Shown here in pieces: positions 43,144 through 52,222 of a DNA stretch of 64,000 bases. The position numbers and the translations under genes were made by a program. Numbering within the stretch: position 1 is the first letter of the stretch; every line of letters begins with the position of its first letter. The DNA comes from Pseudomonadales bacterium (lineage in GTDB: Bacteria; Pseudomonadota; Gammaproteobacteria; Pseudomonadales; Pseudohongiellaceae): NCBI GenBank assembly GCA_012103535.1, contig WLWQ01000003.1, positions 744,001 to 808,000 on the forward strand, read 5' to 3'. The notes beneath the pieces were generated by a model. The model saw only the letters and a program-made list of their open reading frames with translations, was not told the origin of the DNA and did no database searches.

Positions 43144-43998
43144 ATGTTTAAGGTAAACAGAAGGCGGTTTCTGCAACTGAGCGGCTTTGCTTTTGCCATC
43201 ACTATTCCGGAGTCTCTCCTCGCCGCAAATTCTGAGAAATACGCTGGCATACCAATGGGTGTGCATGGAGCTTCTTTTCGGCAATTCAGCATCGAAGAAA
43301 CCTTAAAAACGATTGTAGAAGAACTTGGTCTCAATGAGATCGAGCTGACGTCCGCGCAAATTAGATTGCATGGGGCGCCGGCAGATGAACTTGCTACGCT
43401 CGCTGATATTCGGAAACTACGCAGGATGTTAGCGGATGCAGGAGTCCGGGCGACTGCCTACGGATTCATTCCAATTGGAACTGACCTGGAACAAAACCTG
43501 AGAATCTTTCAATCTGCGCAAGAGCTCGAACTTAGAAATCTAACTGTCATCCCGGAAGAAAATCCTCTCGATCATTTGGAAGAGTTGGCAGATCGTTTCG
43601 GTATTCGTCTGGCTATTCACAACAATGCGCCAGGCAGAGCCTTTGATTCCATGGAACAGGTGTATCGAGCTCTTGCAGGAAGAGGTGAGAATATTGGTGC
43701 CTGTGTCGATGTTGGCAATGTGCTGCGCAGTAACGAAGATCCTGCCCAAGCCATTCGTCAGCTTGGTGAAAAAGTTTTCGGCATACACTTAAAAGATGTT
43801 TCAAGTCGAAGCGTCGATAGTGATGTGATCGGATTGGGAGAAGGGGTGTTGGATACCGAAGCGTTTTTTGCCGCGCTGAGGGAAACGGACATGCCAAGTG
43901 ATATGGCGTGCTCACTGGAATATTTGGCTCGCCCAACTGAACCAATTCCAAATATGCAGCGCTCACTGGCATTGGCGGAAGAACTGCTGAATCGATAG
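43144..43998 (+). CDS. Tat-exported sugar phosphate isomerase/epimerase family protein
   Basis: A 284-residue TIM-barrel protein with a twin-arginine signal (NRRRFLQLSGFAFAI). Metal-site blocks are visible: IELTSAQIRLHG, RLAIHNNAPG, GACVDVGNVLRS, GIHLKDVSS and CSLEYLARP. It is a second exported member besides the one at 5.8-6.6 kb and is not close to it in sequence. Reaction and substrate are unknown; as an exported metal enzyme it may act on a keto-sugar. It stands between fpr and the broken arylsulfotransferase-like gene. Confidence 0.8.
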   Translation: MFKVNRRRFLQLSGFAFAITIPESLLAANSEKYAGIPMGVHGASFRQFSIEETLKTIVEELGLNEIELTSAQIRLHGAPADELATLADIRKLRRMLADAGVRATAYGFIPIGTDLEQNLRIFQSAQELELRNLTVIPEENPLDHLEELADRFGIRLAIHNNAPGRAFDSMEQVYRALAGRGENIGACVDVGNVLRSNEDPAQAIRQLGEKVFGIHLKDVSSRSVDSDVIGLGEGVLDTEAFFAALRETDMPSDMACSLEYLARPTEPIPNMQRSLALAEELLNR

Positions 43999-44170
43999 CA
44001 GCTCACAACTGCAACGAGCGCTTAGCAATTGCGAGCTAACTGTATATAAGACTATGGATCATCTGACTCATAGAACTGCAGTCGAACTCAATTTAGTCTT
44101 TAGTCCATAGACGATGTTAGAAACGAATTTAGCACGCAGTCCATATCCAATAATAAAATCGGAGTTGAGC

Positions 44171-45595
44171 ATGAGTAAATTCAAACTCGCTGCGCTGCTT
44201 GGGTTGTTTTCTATTGCCATGTTGGCAATTGTCCGAGTTGCCTTCACCTATCCTTCAGTTTTTCCAACCGGCACCACTATTTACTATCCAGAAAAAACCT
44301 GGAATGGCTACACCATCCATGATGCGCCGGTACCGCACGGTGCGGTTTTAATCGACATGAATGGCAATGTCGTAAAACAATGGAAACAAATCACCTCAGT
44401 ACCAGGACCCTTTCGAATTCTTCCCGGTGGCTATGTCATGGGAGGAGACACTCCAAGGCGTCCTAATTAGGAAGCAATAGCGCTATTGCAATTAGACTGG
44501 GATGGTAATGAAGTTTGGCGTTTCGATCGCATGGAAGAAGTCGTTACCGAAGAAACTGAAAATGAAGAAGGAGAAACTGTCGGTGGTGACACTGTTTGGT
44601 CTTCTCGACAACATCATGATTGGCAAAGAGAAGGCAATCCGGTTGGCTATTATGCACCAGATATGGAACCGCAGATAGCCAGCGGAAAAACTCTGATTCT
44701 TGCACACAAGAATGTTACGGTTCCTGATATTTCACCTAAACGCTTGGAAGACGATTACATCTACGAAGTTAACTGGGAAGGTGAAATAGTTTGGGAATGG
44801 TTGGCCAGCGATCACGTTGATGAATTCGGTTTTTCCGAAGAAGCCAGAAATGCAATTCACCGATCCGTGCGTTTTAACGATTCAAGACAGAGCGCAGATT
44901 GGATGCACATAAATTCTGCGTCTTATGTTGGGGAGAATAAATGGTATGACGAAGGTGATGATAGATTCCACCCGGATAACATTATTATCAGCGCTCGAGA
45001 ATCAAACATTACTGCAATCATTAACCGCGACGGAAATGTTGTTTGGCGAATTGGACCAGATTTTACCGAGACGAAAGCACAAGCAGAGCTCGGCCAGATA
45101 ATTGGTCAACATAATCCGCACATTATTCCTAAAGGTCTTCCCGGCGAAGGCAATATGTTAGTTTTCGATAATGGTGGCACCGCAGGATACGGATTTGCCA
45201 ATGCCGCTGCACCTGATGGCGTAGGCTCTCTACGACGGGACTTTTCCAGAGTGTTGGAATTTAATCCAGTAACTTTAGAATTAATCTGGGATTATTCGAT
45301 TGGCGCAACGGAAAAGTTTACCTTCTTTAGTCACTACGTCAGTAATGCGCAGCGACTTCCCAACGGTAACACCTTTGTAAACGAAGGATCGGATGGACGG
45401 CTATTTGAACTTACTCCTGAAAAAGAAATTGTTTGGGAGTACATGAGCCCCTTTATTGGAACTCGAGAGCCGATATCCCGCCGTATTTTTCGAGCTTATC
45501 GCGTGCCCTATGATTGGGTACCACAAGCAGAGAGGGCTCCGGAAACCGCCGTTATACCTCCAGACATTTCAACTTTTAGAGTTCCTGGCCAATAA
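44171..45595 (+). pseudogene. Arylsulfotransferase-like gene interrupted by one in-frame TAG
   Basis: The ATG at 44171 follows GGAG. A signal-anchor helix (LAALLGLFSIAMLAIVRVAF) and the sequence up to GGDTPRRPN is then cut by TAG at 44468-44470 (codon 100). The same frame continues at once with EAIALLQLDWDGNEVWRFDR and runs 375 more codons, including ARESNITAIINRDGNVVWRIG, IIGQHNPHIIPKG and NAQRLPNGNTFVNEGSDGR, all features of the arylsulfotransferase (ASST) beta-propeller family. CAG to TAG would explain it in one step. Full length would be 474 residues. Whether it is inactive, read through, or a sequencing error cannot be told here. Confidence 0.8.
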
Positions 45596-45596
45596 C

Positions 45597-45620
45597 AAAA
45601 AGGGGCGCTTATGCGCCCCT
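45597..45620 (-). terminator. Terminator of the dihydrodipicolinate synthase-like operon
   Basis: GGGGCGC (45602-45608) and GCGCCCC (45613-45619) pair around TTAT. On the minus strand the stem is followed by TTTTT (complement of 45597-45601), a canonical intrinsic terminator 20 bases after the dapA-like stop. On the plus strand the T-run is only two bases. Confidence 0.8.
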
Positions 45621-45639
45621 TGCAAATCTTTCCAAATAT

Positions 45640-46524
45640 CTAGATAAGACTGGCTCGTTCCAGGACTCCATCCAAGCGCTTTTCCAAATCTGACGTGGCC
45701 GGGGACATGGGCAATCGATGTTCATTGTTAGCTAACAGACCCATGCGCTTCATCATGTACTTGATTGGAATCGGATTAGTGTCGTAAAAGACCGATTGAT
45801 TCAATTCGAAAAGTTGATGGTGTAAGGATTTACCTTTCTCCAAATCATTATCCCAAACCGCCTGGCACATATCGGCAAGAATCGCTGGGCGCAGATTGCC
45901 TACCGCATTCATTAGTCCAACTGCACCGATCGCTAATTCTGGAAAACTTAGTTCTTCCAGACCAACAAAAATCTTAAAGTCTGGAAATTCTGCCAGGCAT
46001 TCAGAAACAAAGCCCAGATCGTTAACGGCATGTTTCATTCCTACAAAGTTTGGTGACTTTTCCTTTAGTTCTTTTATCGTGTCGATTGTTATGGACACTG
46101 CAGCCCTTCCGGGAATGTGGTAGATCATCCAGGGGATATCAACACCATCAGTTACCTCGAGGTAGTAATCGATAATTCCTCGTTGTGGCGGTCTGATGTA
46201 ATAAGGAGTCACGATCAGCAGCGCATCGGCTCCTGCCTTTACGGCATACTCAGTTAAAGCCTTGGTTTCGAACAAAGATTGTGAGCCCGTCGCAGCTACG
46301 ATAGGCACGGATTTATTAGCAGATGCGATTGCAACATCTACCAATTGGTTTCTTTCATCTACCGTTAGAGTAGATGGCTCGGCAGAAGTGCCATTGACTA
46401 GAATGCCGTGGGATCCTTCTTTTACGTGAAACTCGATGAGCTTCTTGTAGGAGTCCAGATCGATCTCTCCATTGATAAAGGGAGTAATTACTGGAGGTAT
46501 TGATCCTTTTAAATCAGCACTCAT
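45640..46524 (-). CDS. Dihydrodipicolinate synthase-family aldolase (aromatic pathway)
   Basis: 294 residues from the ATG at 46522-46524, which has AAGGAG upstream; a GTG six codons earlier overlaps the MarR gene. The class I aldolase barrel of the DapA/NanA superfamily is complete: PPVITPFINGEIDLDS, LVNGTSAEPSTLT, VTPYYIRPPQ, YHIPGRAAVSI with the Tyr, and FVGMKHAVND with the Schiff-base Lys. It sits in an operon with a fumarylacetoacetate hydrolase-family enzyme and a MarR regulator, opposite ring-cleavage genes, so it probably cleaves the last keto acid of the pathway rather than making lysine. This replaces the usual HpaI-type aldolase. Confidence 0.82.
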   Translation of the reverse strand: MSADLKGSIPPVITPFINGEIDLDSYKKLIEFHVKEGSHGILVNGTSAEPSTLTVDERNQLVDVAIASANKSVPIVAATGSQSLFETKALTEYAVKAGADALLIVTPYYIRPPQRGIIDYYLEVTDGVDIPWMIYHIPGRAAVSITIDTIKELKEKSPNFVGMKHAVNDLGFVSECLAEFPDFKIFVGLEELSFPELAIGAVGLMNAVGNLRPAILADMCQAVWDNDLEKGKSLHHQLFELNQSVFYDTNPIPIKYMMKRMGLLANNEHRLPMSPATSDLEKRLDGVLERASLI

Positions 46525-46534
46525 TGAGTACTCC

Positions 46535-46972
46535 TTACTCACTCTCTAAACTACTGTTAAGACTAACGAGTTGCTTTAATAACTTATCCAATTCTTTTTT
46601 TCCGATTTTCTTTTCGATTGAGCGATAGATTTTTTCTGACTCTGGCACGACTTGCTGGTATTTTCTTTTTCCTTTTGCGGTGAGATTGATAAGTACCTTG
46701 CGCTGATCTTCTTTATCTGTTGCCCTTTTAACTAATCCGTCACCTTCAAGGTTCTTCAGAATTCGAGTAAGACTCGGTGGAAGAATCATACTCTGTTGGG
46801 ACAATTCGAAAGCTTCGATATTTTCCTGGCTTGCCAGTACCCTGATTACTCGCCACTGTTGATCGGTTAAGTCAAAGGATCTAAGCATTGGGCGGAACAG
46901 AGACATCGTTGACTCTCTAGCTAGTAACAATTGCATGGGTAGGCTGCGATTTATGTTTCTTAGTTTTACCAT
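46535..46972 (-). CDS. MarR-family regulator, HpaR-like
   Basis: 145 residues from the ATG at 46970-46972, the length of HpaR. LRNINRSLPMQLLLARESTMSLFRPML opens the domain; the winged helix-turn-helix follows (LTDQQWRVIRVLASQENIEAFELSQQSMILPPSLTRILKNLEGDGLVKRATD, EDQRKVLINLTAKG). HpaR represses homoprotocatechuate genes and is released by the aromatic acid. It is between the fumarylacetoacetate hydrolase-like and aldolase genes, and a palindrome lies in the divergent control region. The ribosome site is weak. Confidence 0.82.
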   Translation of the reverse strand: MVKLRNINRSLPMQLLLARESTMSLFRPMLRSFDLTDQQWRVIRVLASQENIEAFELSQQSMILPPSLTRILKNLEGDGLVKRATDKEDQRKVLINLTAKGKRKYQQVVPESEKIYRSIEKKIGKKELDKLLKQLVSLNSSLESE

Positions 46973-47000
46973 TGTTTTTTTATGTTCCAGGGAATAAGTA

Positions 47001-47873
47001 CTAAGGAGCCTCGTCCACAACGCTATTTTTTAGAATTCCTATGCCGGGGACTTCTACGTCCACAATATCTCCCTGGCGTAAATATTTGGGAGGATCGAAT
47101 CGAGCCCCGGCACCATTAGGTGTGCCTGTGGCAATAATGTCTCCGGGTTTTAATCGGTAAAAAGTAGACAAGTAGGAAATCAGGAACCTGAACGGAAACA
47201 TGAGATTATCTGTCACATCATTCTGGCGTTCTTCGTCATTCACGCGAGTTATGACTTGTAGCTGGCCCATGGGATCGAGTTCATCAGTGGTAACCATCCA
47301 TGGACCGAGGGAACCTGACTTCTCGAAATTCTTTCCTTGGGTAACATTAAACTTGGCATGTCTAAGGTAATCACGAACAGAACCTTCATTCATTATGGTC
47401 ATACCAGCCACGTGAAGATGGGCATCTGATTCGGCGATTCTCCTGCCCTCTTTGCCGACGATCAGTACGATTTCACCTTCGTAATCCAATTGATCGGATT
47501 CCGGAGGATTCATAATGTCCTGTAGATGCCCCACCAACGAATCACGATTGCGCATAAACACACTGGGGTATTTCGGAAGGTCGCTACCGTCTTTATATTC
47601 TGCGTTGCGATTCGCATAGTTAACACCTATACAAATAATCTTTTCCGGGTTTGGAATCGTCGGCAAAAATTCTACTTCATTCAGGGCGTGATCCGGAGCG
47701 GAAGTAGAAGCGAGTTCCCCTAACTGATTGAGTTGGTCTTTGCGAATAGCATCCCGCAGATCTGAAATCCCAGTGGAGCGCTTACTGAGATTCACGATGC
47801 CGTCATCTTTGTCATCAACGTTAATAGCGCCGAAGCAATCTTGCCCATCGTGTTTAAAACTTAGAAATTTCAT
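47001..47873 (-). CDS. Fumarylacetoacetate hydrolase-family enzyme
   Basis: A 290-residue protein. ICIGVNYANRNAEYKDGSD opens the catalytic domain, LDYEGEIVLIVGKEGRRI carries the Glu metal ligands, and LKPGDIIATGTPNGAGARF, then GDIVDVEVPGIGILKN, close it. In homoprotocatechuate pathways this family (HpaG) does the decarboxylation and isomerisation after ring opening; single-domain versions like this are half the length of the E. coli HpaG. It is the first gene of the minus-strand arm, with the putative MarR operator 53 bases upstream. Confidence 0.85.
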   Translation of the reverse strand: MKFLSFKHDGQDCFGAINVDDKDDGIVNLSKRSTGISDLRDAIRKDQLNQLGELASTSAPDHALNEVEFLPTIPNPEKIICIGVNYANRNAEYKDGSDLPKYPSVFMRNRDSLVGHLQDIMNPPESDQLDYEGEIVLIVGKEGRRIAESDAHLHVAGMTIMNEGSVRDYLRHAKFNVTQGKNFEKSGSLGPWMVTTDELDPMGQLQVITRVNDEERQNDVTDNLMFPFRFLISYLSTFYRLKPGDIIATGTPNGAGARFDPPKYLRQGDIVDVEVPGIGILKNSVVDEAP

Positions 47874-47925
47874 TGCATCCCACCGGAGACTTCGGTTCAG
47901 ATCAATTGGAGATGTATTGATTTAT

Positions 47926-47937
47926 TTAATATATTAA
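47926..47937. promoter_or_regulatory. Candidate MarR operator in the divergent aromatic promoter
   Basis: TTAATATATTAA is a perfect 12-bp palindrome between the two arms of the aromatic locus, 53 bases from the FAH-family start and 43 from the isomerase start. It lies within A/T-rich sequence suited to overlapping promoters. MarR proteins favour such short palindromes. Confidence 0.45.
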
Positions 47938-47979
47938 GTAATATTAAAATTCAATTCCAGCTTTTTAGGTGAATTCTCC

Positions 47980-48378
47980 ATGCCTCATCAAATCGTGGAA
48001 GTATCTTCTAATATTGAGTCTTTACTTGATCTCGATAGGCTGGTGCAAGCACTGCACCATTGTGCCGCGGAGCAAGAAGCACTGGCCTTAGGGGGAATGC
48101 GTACACGCGTGTACACAGCTTCACAAACACTGATTGCAGATGAATCCCCAGATTACGGGTTCATCGCCGTCTATTTGCGAATCGCTGAAGGTAGACCAGA
48201 AGAGGTCAGGAAAGTGATGGGGACAAAATTAATGGAATGTCTGTGTACTTTCGTCGACGATAATCTAGGCAACGTTCCGCTTGCTCTTTCCTATGAGATT
48301 CAAGAAATTGAAGCCGATATGCGCTGGAACCGAAATCGCGTGCCAGAGTTCATGAGTTCAGGAGAAAATTCTTCATGA
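47980..48378 (+). CDS. 5-carboxymethyl-2-hydroxymuconate isomerase-like protein
   Basis: A 132-residue protein of the tautomerase superfamily. Pro2 (MPHQIVEVSSNI) is the expected catalytic base. LDRLVQALHHCAAEQEALALGGMRTRVY and the middle GFIAVYLRIAEGRPEEVRK match CHMI (HpaF). It would isomerise the muconate-type product of the aldehyde dehydrogenase. Its TGA stop overlaps the ATG of the aldehyde dehydrogenase gene. It begins the plus-strand arm, behind AGGTGAATTCTCC. Confidence 0.88.
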   Translation: MPHQIVEVSSNIESLLDLDRLVQALHHCAAEQEALALGGMRTRVYTASQTLIADESPDYGFIAVYLRIAEGRPEEVRKVMGTKLMECLCTFVDDNLGNVPLALSYEIQEIEADMRWNRNRVPEFMSSGENSS

Positions 48379-49901
48379 GCCAGGAACTGTTTCAAGAAAA
48401 CCTGCAGAAAATAAGCCCGTTGCTTGCTGAACTCGCCAAAAGCCCAATTCAACATTGCATAAACGGTAATTGGGTGGATGCTTCCAATGGTGAGACATTT
48501 ACCAATCACTCACCGATCGATGAATCAGTCATCGGCGAAGTAAGTGCCGGAACCACGGAAGACATTGATAAAGCCTGTAATGCAGCGGCAGAAGCCTTCG
48601 AAACTTGGGCTGCAATGCCTGGAAAACAGCGCAGAGAATTACTCCACAGTATCGCCGACGCTATCGAAGCCAACGCCGAGGCGATCGCGCTCACGGAGAG
48701 TTGGGACACCGGTCAACCGCTGCGGTTTATGAGCAAAGCCGCCATTCGAGGTGCTGAGAATTATCGATTTTTTGCCGACATGGCACCCAATGCTCGCGAA
48801 GGACGCTCTCTCCCTGCCCAACAACATATGAACTACTCTGTGCGGCAGCCAATCGGACCGGTTGGTATTATCACGCCATGGAATACCCCGTTTATGTTAT
48901 CCACCTGGAAGATTGCACCGGCATTAGCCGCAGGTTGCACCGTGGTACATAAGCCGGCGGAATGGTCTCCCTGTACTGCGGCAATGTTAGTCAAAATTAT
49001 GCATGAGGCAGGGCTCCCGGCAGGAGTAGTAAACACCGTGCAGGGCATTGGCGAAGTTGCTGGAAAGGCGCTTACTGAACATGAGGCAATTAAGGCAATA
49101 GCCTTTGTCGGCGAATCCAGAACTGGCAGTGAAATAATGAAGCAGGGAGCAGATTCCCTAAAACGAGTGCATTTCGAACTCGGCGGTAAAAACCCTGTCA
49201 TCGTATTTGATGACGCCAATTTGGAGCGAGCGCTGGATGCGGTGGTGTTCATGATTTACAGCCTGAACGGTGAGCGTTGTACTTCTTCCAGTCGGCTACT
49301 GATTCAAAAATCCATAGCTGCCGAATTTGTAGAAAAAGTAAGGCAGCGAGTAGCCGCGCTTAAGGTCGGTCATCCATTGAATCCTGAAACTGAAGTCGGT
49401 CCTTTAATTCATGAGAAGCATAGGGATAAAGTCTCATCCTATTTCGACATCGCGAAACAGGATGGTGCAACCATTGCCATCGGTGGCAAGACAACTGACC
49501 TGGACGGCAATGGATGTTTTGTAGAACCAACACTGTTTACCGATGCCAGTAATTCGATGCGGATCTCCCAGGAAGAAATATTTGGTCCAGTGCTCACTGC
49601 GATTGAATTCGAAGACGAAGCCGAGGCGGTAGAAATCGCCAATGGCGTTAGATATGGACTGGCGGGCTATGTCTGGACAGGAGATTCTGGTCGCAGCATT
49701 CGCTTGGGCAGAGGCCTGGATGTCGGTATGGTGTGGATTAATTCAGAAAACAATCGGCATCTGCCTTCGCCCTTTGGCGGCATGAAAGCAAGTGGCATCG
49801 GGCGCGACGGTGGCGACTACAGTTTTGATTTCTATATGGAAACCAAAAACATATGTATTGCCACGAATGACCATTCAATTCCAAAACTGGCGAAGAACTA
49901 G
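48375..49901 (+). CDS. Aldehyde dehydrogenase, carboxymethyl-hydroxymuconate semialdehyde type
   Basis: A 508-residue NAD-dependent aldehyde dehydrogenase. PVGIITPWNTPFMLSTWK is the nucleotide-binding region, FELGGKNPVIVFDDANL carries the catalytic Glu, and NGERCTSSSRLL the catalytic Cys. PFGGMKASGIGRDGGDYSFDFYMETKNI is the usual C-terminal block. Length and the HpaE-like core agree with 5-carboxymethyl-2-hydroxymuconate semialdehyde dehydrogenase. It would oxidise the semialdehyde left by extradiol cleavage. ATG overlaps the preceding gene's stop; AGGAG lies upstream. Confidence 0.88.
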   Translation: MSQELFQENLQKISPLLAELAKSPIQHCINGNWVDASNGETFTNHSPIDESVIGEVSAGTTEDIDKACNAAAEAFETWAAMPGKQRRELLHSIADAIEANAEAIALTESWDTGQPLRFMSKAAIRGAENYRFFADMAPNAREGRSLPAQQHMNYSVRQPIGPVGIITPWNTPFMLSTWKIAPALAAGCTVVHKPAEWSPCTAAMLVKIMHEAGLPAGVVNTVQGIGEVAGKALTEHEAIKAIAFVGESRTGSEIMKQGADSLKRVHFELGGKNPVIVFDDANLERALDAVVFMIYSLNGERCTSSSRLLIQKSIAAEFVEKVRQRVAALKVGHPLNPETEVGPLIHEKHRDKVSSYFDIAKQDGATIAIGGKTTDLDGNGCFVEPTLFTDASNSMRISQEEIFGPVLTAIEFEDEAEAVEIANGVRYGLAGYVWTGDSGRSIRLGRGLDVGMVWINSENNRHLPSPFGGMKASGIGRDGGDYSFDFYMETKNICIATNDHSIPKLAKN

Positions 49902-49913
49902 AAGAAACAATAG

Positions 49914-50279
49914 ATGAGTCTTTATCAGGTTCAGAAATTTCTCTATAACTTGAATCGCGACGAACAGATTCAGAACTCTTTTACAAAAAACAAAGAAGAA
50001 GTTCTTGTTGATTACGATTTAACGGAAGAAGAAAGCAATGCCTTAGTCTCCGGCAATATAGGTTTACTGTATGTGTTGGGAGTTAATGGGCAAATACTTA
50101 TGCACTTCGCAGCCTACTTAAAAATTGAGTGGTTCGATTATTTGCAGGCGATGCGGGATGGCATTGCCGAACATGGTCCAGTGCGGGCTGGAATATATGC
50201 CATGACCGGTGGCGGAAAACAGTTTGCCCAGGCACCAGATTCCAGTGATGGTGAAGGTGTAGGAGATAGCTCGCAATGA
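49914..50279 (+). CDS. LigA-type small subunit of extradiol dioxygenase
   Basis: A 121-residue protein with the LigA (protocatechuate 4,5-dioxygenase alpha-subunit) fold: QVQKFLYNLNRDEQIQNSFTKNKEEVLVDYDLTEEES and ALVSGNIGLLYVLGVNGQILMHFAAYL. In LigAB the small subunit closes the active site of LigB. It overlaps the LigB-type gene by four bases (ATGA), implying fixed stoichiometry. The Gly/Ser-rich C-terminal tail (AQAPDSSDGEGVGDSSQ) is disordered. Confidence 0.85.
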   Translation: MSLYQVQKFLYNLNRDEQIQNSFTKNKEEVLVDYDLTEEESNALVSGNIGLLYVLGVNGQILMHFAAYLKIEWFDYLQAMRDGIAEHGPVRAGIYAMTGGGKQFAQAPDSSDGEGVGDSSQ

Positions 50280-51103
50280 GTTTGGTCTATGCAGGTATTC
50301 TGAGTCATGCACCGGGTATCACTGGCCGAGCAAATCTGGTGGACAACGAAGAAGCGCGGGATGAGTTTTATGCCAGCCTTGAAAAACAACGTTTGGAAAT
50401 TGAAGAAACCGGTGCCGAAGTTTTAATTGTTATTGCAGCAGAACACTTTGCTAACTTTTTCATGGATAACATGCCAGCCTATTGCATAGGTATTGGTGAC
50501 AAACACTCAGGACCAATTGAAGACAGTGAGTGGCTGAAAATAGAAAAAACGAAAATTCCAGGTGCACCAGAGTTAGCAACACGATTGGTGAAATCGGTAA
50601 TGCACAGCGTTGATGTTGCCTACTCCGAAGAATGGCGATGCGATCACGGCATCATGGTGCCACTGAATTTTCTAACGCCTGATTACGACATGCCCGTAAT
50701 CCCCTGCAACATTAACTGCCAGGGTCCGCCCTTAACTCCATTGTCTCGCGTGTGGCAGTTTGGTGAGGCATTACGAATTGCCTGTGATGAACAATCGGAA
50801 AAAATCGCTATTGTTGGAACCGGTGGTATTTCTCATTGGCCAGCAACACCTGATTCTGGAAAGATAAACGAGGAATGGGATCGGGCTTTTCTAAATCAAC
50901 TTATGCATCAGGATAAGCAGCAGTTGTTATCTTATGTAGATGAAGAGGTTTACGCAGAAGCCGGGCAGGGAGGATTCGAAATTCGAACCTTAATCGCAGC
51001 GGCGGCAGCAGCCGGTGGCAGGGGCGATCTGCAGTTTTACACGGCGGCACTTCCAATTTTTGCAGTGGGTTGCACTGTAGCCCGTTTCGACATTTCACCT
51101 TAG
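50276..51103 (+). CDS. Class III extradiol ring-cleavage dioxygenase (LigB family)
   Basis: A 275-residue protein. Iron ligands are visible as GILSHAPGITG (His), IAAEHFANFFMDNMPAYCIGIGD (second His), and a Glu in the C-terminal half; CDHGIMVPLNFL and GTGGISHWPATPD are conserved in LigB/MhpB-like enzymes. It opens the ring of a catechol-type acid next to the hydroxyls. The separate LigA partner makes it a two-subunit enzyme, unlike single-chain HpaD. It is followed by the Rieske gene after 11 bases. The catechol substrate is not fixed by the sequence. Confidence 0.85.
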   Translation: MSLVYAGILSHAPGITGRANLVDNEEARDEFYASLEKQRLEIEETGAEVLIVIAAEHFANFFMDNMPAYCIGIGDKHSGPIEDSEWLKIEKTKIPGAPELATRLVKSVMHSVDVAYSEEWRCDHGIMVPLNFLTPDYDMPVIPCNINCQGPPLTPLSRVWQFGEALRIACDEQSEKIAIVGTGGISHWPATPDSGKINEEWDRAFLNQLMHQDKQQLLSYVDEEVYAEAGQGGFEIRTLIAAAAAAGGRGDLQFYTAALPIFAVGCTVARFDISP

Positions 51104-51114
51104 GAGTATTGGCT

Positions 51115-52209
51115 ATGAGTGAGCAGTCAAATCCTTTTCTCTATAACTGTTGGTATGCAGCAGCGTGGGCCCATGAGGTTTTGGAACAAGAGAAACTTGC
51201 GAGGGTTTACTTAGAAAAACCTGTCGTTGTTTATCGAGGCGAGAGTGGTGAATACATCGCTCTGGACAATCGTTGTTGTCATCGTGGCGCGCCACTCTCC
51301 CTTGGAAGAATAGAGGGTGATTGTTTACGCTGCATGTACCACGGCATGAAATACGACACCAATGGTGTGGTCATAGAAATTCCCGGACAGGATTTCATCG
51401 GCCCTAATCATCGGGTTCATAGCTATCCAATCGTTGAGAAAGGAAACTTGTTGTGGATTTGGATGGGGGATCCGGAACTCGCTAATCCAGACGACATCCA
51501 CGACTATGCACCGCTTTCAGACAGTGCCTGGCGTGGCTTCGAGAAAGAAGCCTACCTTCATTACGATGCAAATTGGATGCTTATAGTCGATAACCTCGCC
51601 GACTTTTCCCATCTTGCCTTCGTGCACACCAATACCCTGGGAGGTTCGGAGGACTATGCTTTCGTGACCAATCCAGAAGTGGAAAAACTGGAAAAGGGTT
51701 TTAAACTAGTGCGCTGGAGTAAAAACGATGCGCCGGCGCCTTATCACGCAAAAGTAAATCCCGATGCTCCAGATAAACTGGATCGCTGCAATAGAGTACA
51801 GATGCTAGTGCCCGGTGTTTTCTTTATGTCGACAATTATGGCACCCGTTGGATGGGATCCCGACAGCGAGAATTTCGAAGGAGTGAAGCAATATAGAAAT
51901 TGTCAGTACATGACTCCGGAGACCAGGAACTCTACCCACTTCTTTTGGAACTATATGCACGACTATCGCACTGACGATCCCGAAATCTCCAAGTCACTGC
52001 AAGCGAGCTTGTTGGAAGGATTCTACGAAGACAAGGTAATTATCGAAGCCCAACAGAAAATGTTGGAATATCAGGATCAATTTCAGCCTAAGGGTATGCA
52101 AGGCGATGAGGCTCTCGTGCATTTTCGCAAAGTCTACAATGCGCTAATACAAGAAGAACGAGAAAAATTCTATTTTCATAGCCGCCAGACTGGCAATCCA
52201 ATTATTTAG
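51115..52209 (+). CDS. Rieske non-haem iron oxygenase (VanA-like O-demethylase)
   Basis: 364 residues from the ATG at 51115 (GGAG upstream); the longer frame overlaps the dioxygenase gene. The Rieske centre is NRCCHRGAPLSLG with LRCMYHGMKYD (C-x-H and C-x2-H), and the mononuclear iron site is NLADFSHLAFVH with its two His and a C-terminal Asp. Like vanillate O-demethylase (VanA) it would remove a methyl as formaldehyde from a methoxy-aromatic acid. No reductase (VanB-type) gene is next to it; an unlinked reductase or Fpr-ferredoxin must supply electrons. Confidence 0.87.
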   Translation: MSEQSNPFLYNCWYAAAWAHEVLEQEKLARVYLEKPVVVYRGESGEYIALDNRCCHRGAPLSLGRIEGDCLRCMYHGMKYDTNGVVIEIPGQDFIGPNHRVHSYPIVEKGNLLWIWMGDPELANPDDIHDYAPLSDSAWRGFEKEAYLHYDANWMLIVDNLADFSHLAFVHTNTLGGSEDYAFVTNPEVEKLEKGFKLVRWSKNDAPAPYHAKVNPDAPDKLDRCNRVQMLVPGVFFMSTIMAPVGWDPDSENFEGVKQYRNCQYMTPETRNSTHFFWNYMHDYRTDDPEISKSLQASLLEGFYEDKVIIEAQQKMLEYQDQFQPKGMQGDEALVHFRKVYNALIQEEREKFYFHSRQTGNPII

Positions 52210-52222
52210 CTAGAGAACAATT

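Noticed and set aside
44468..44470. TAG as pyrrolysine or other recoded codon in the arylsulfotransferase-like gene
   Set aside because: No recoding genes are in the window, the family has no known Pyl site there, and other genes here end in TAG normally; kept only as an open question in the findings.
49438..49642. Minus-strand open frames inside the aldehyde dehydrogenase gene
   Set aside because: Antisense shadows of a strongly conserved gene.
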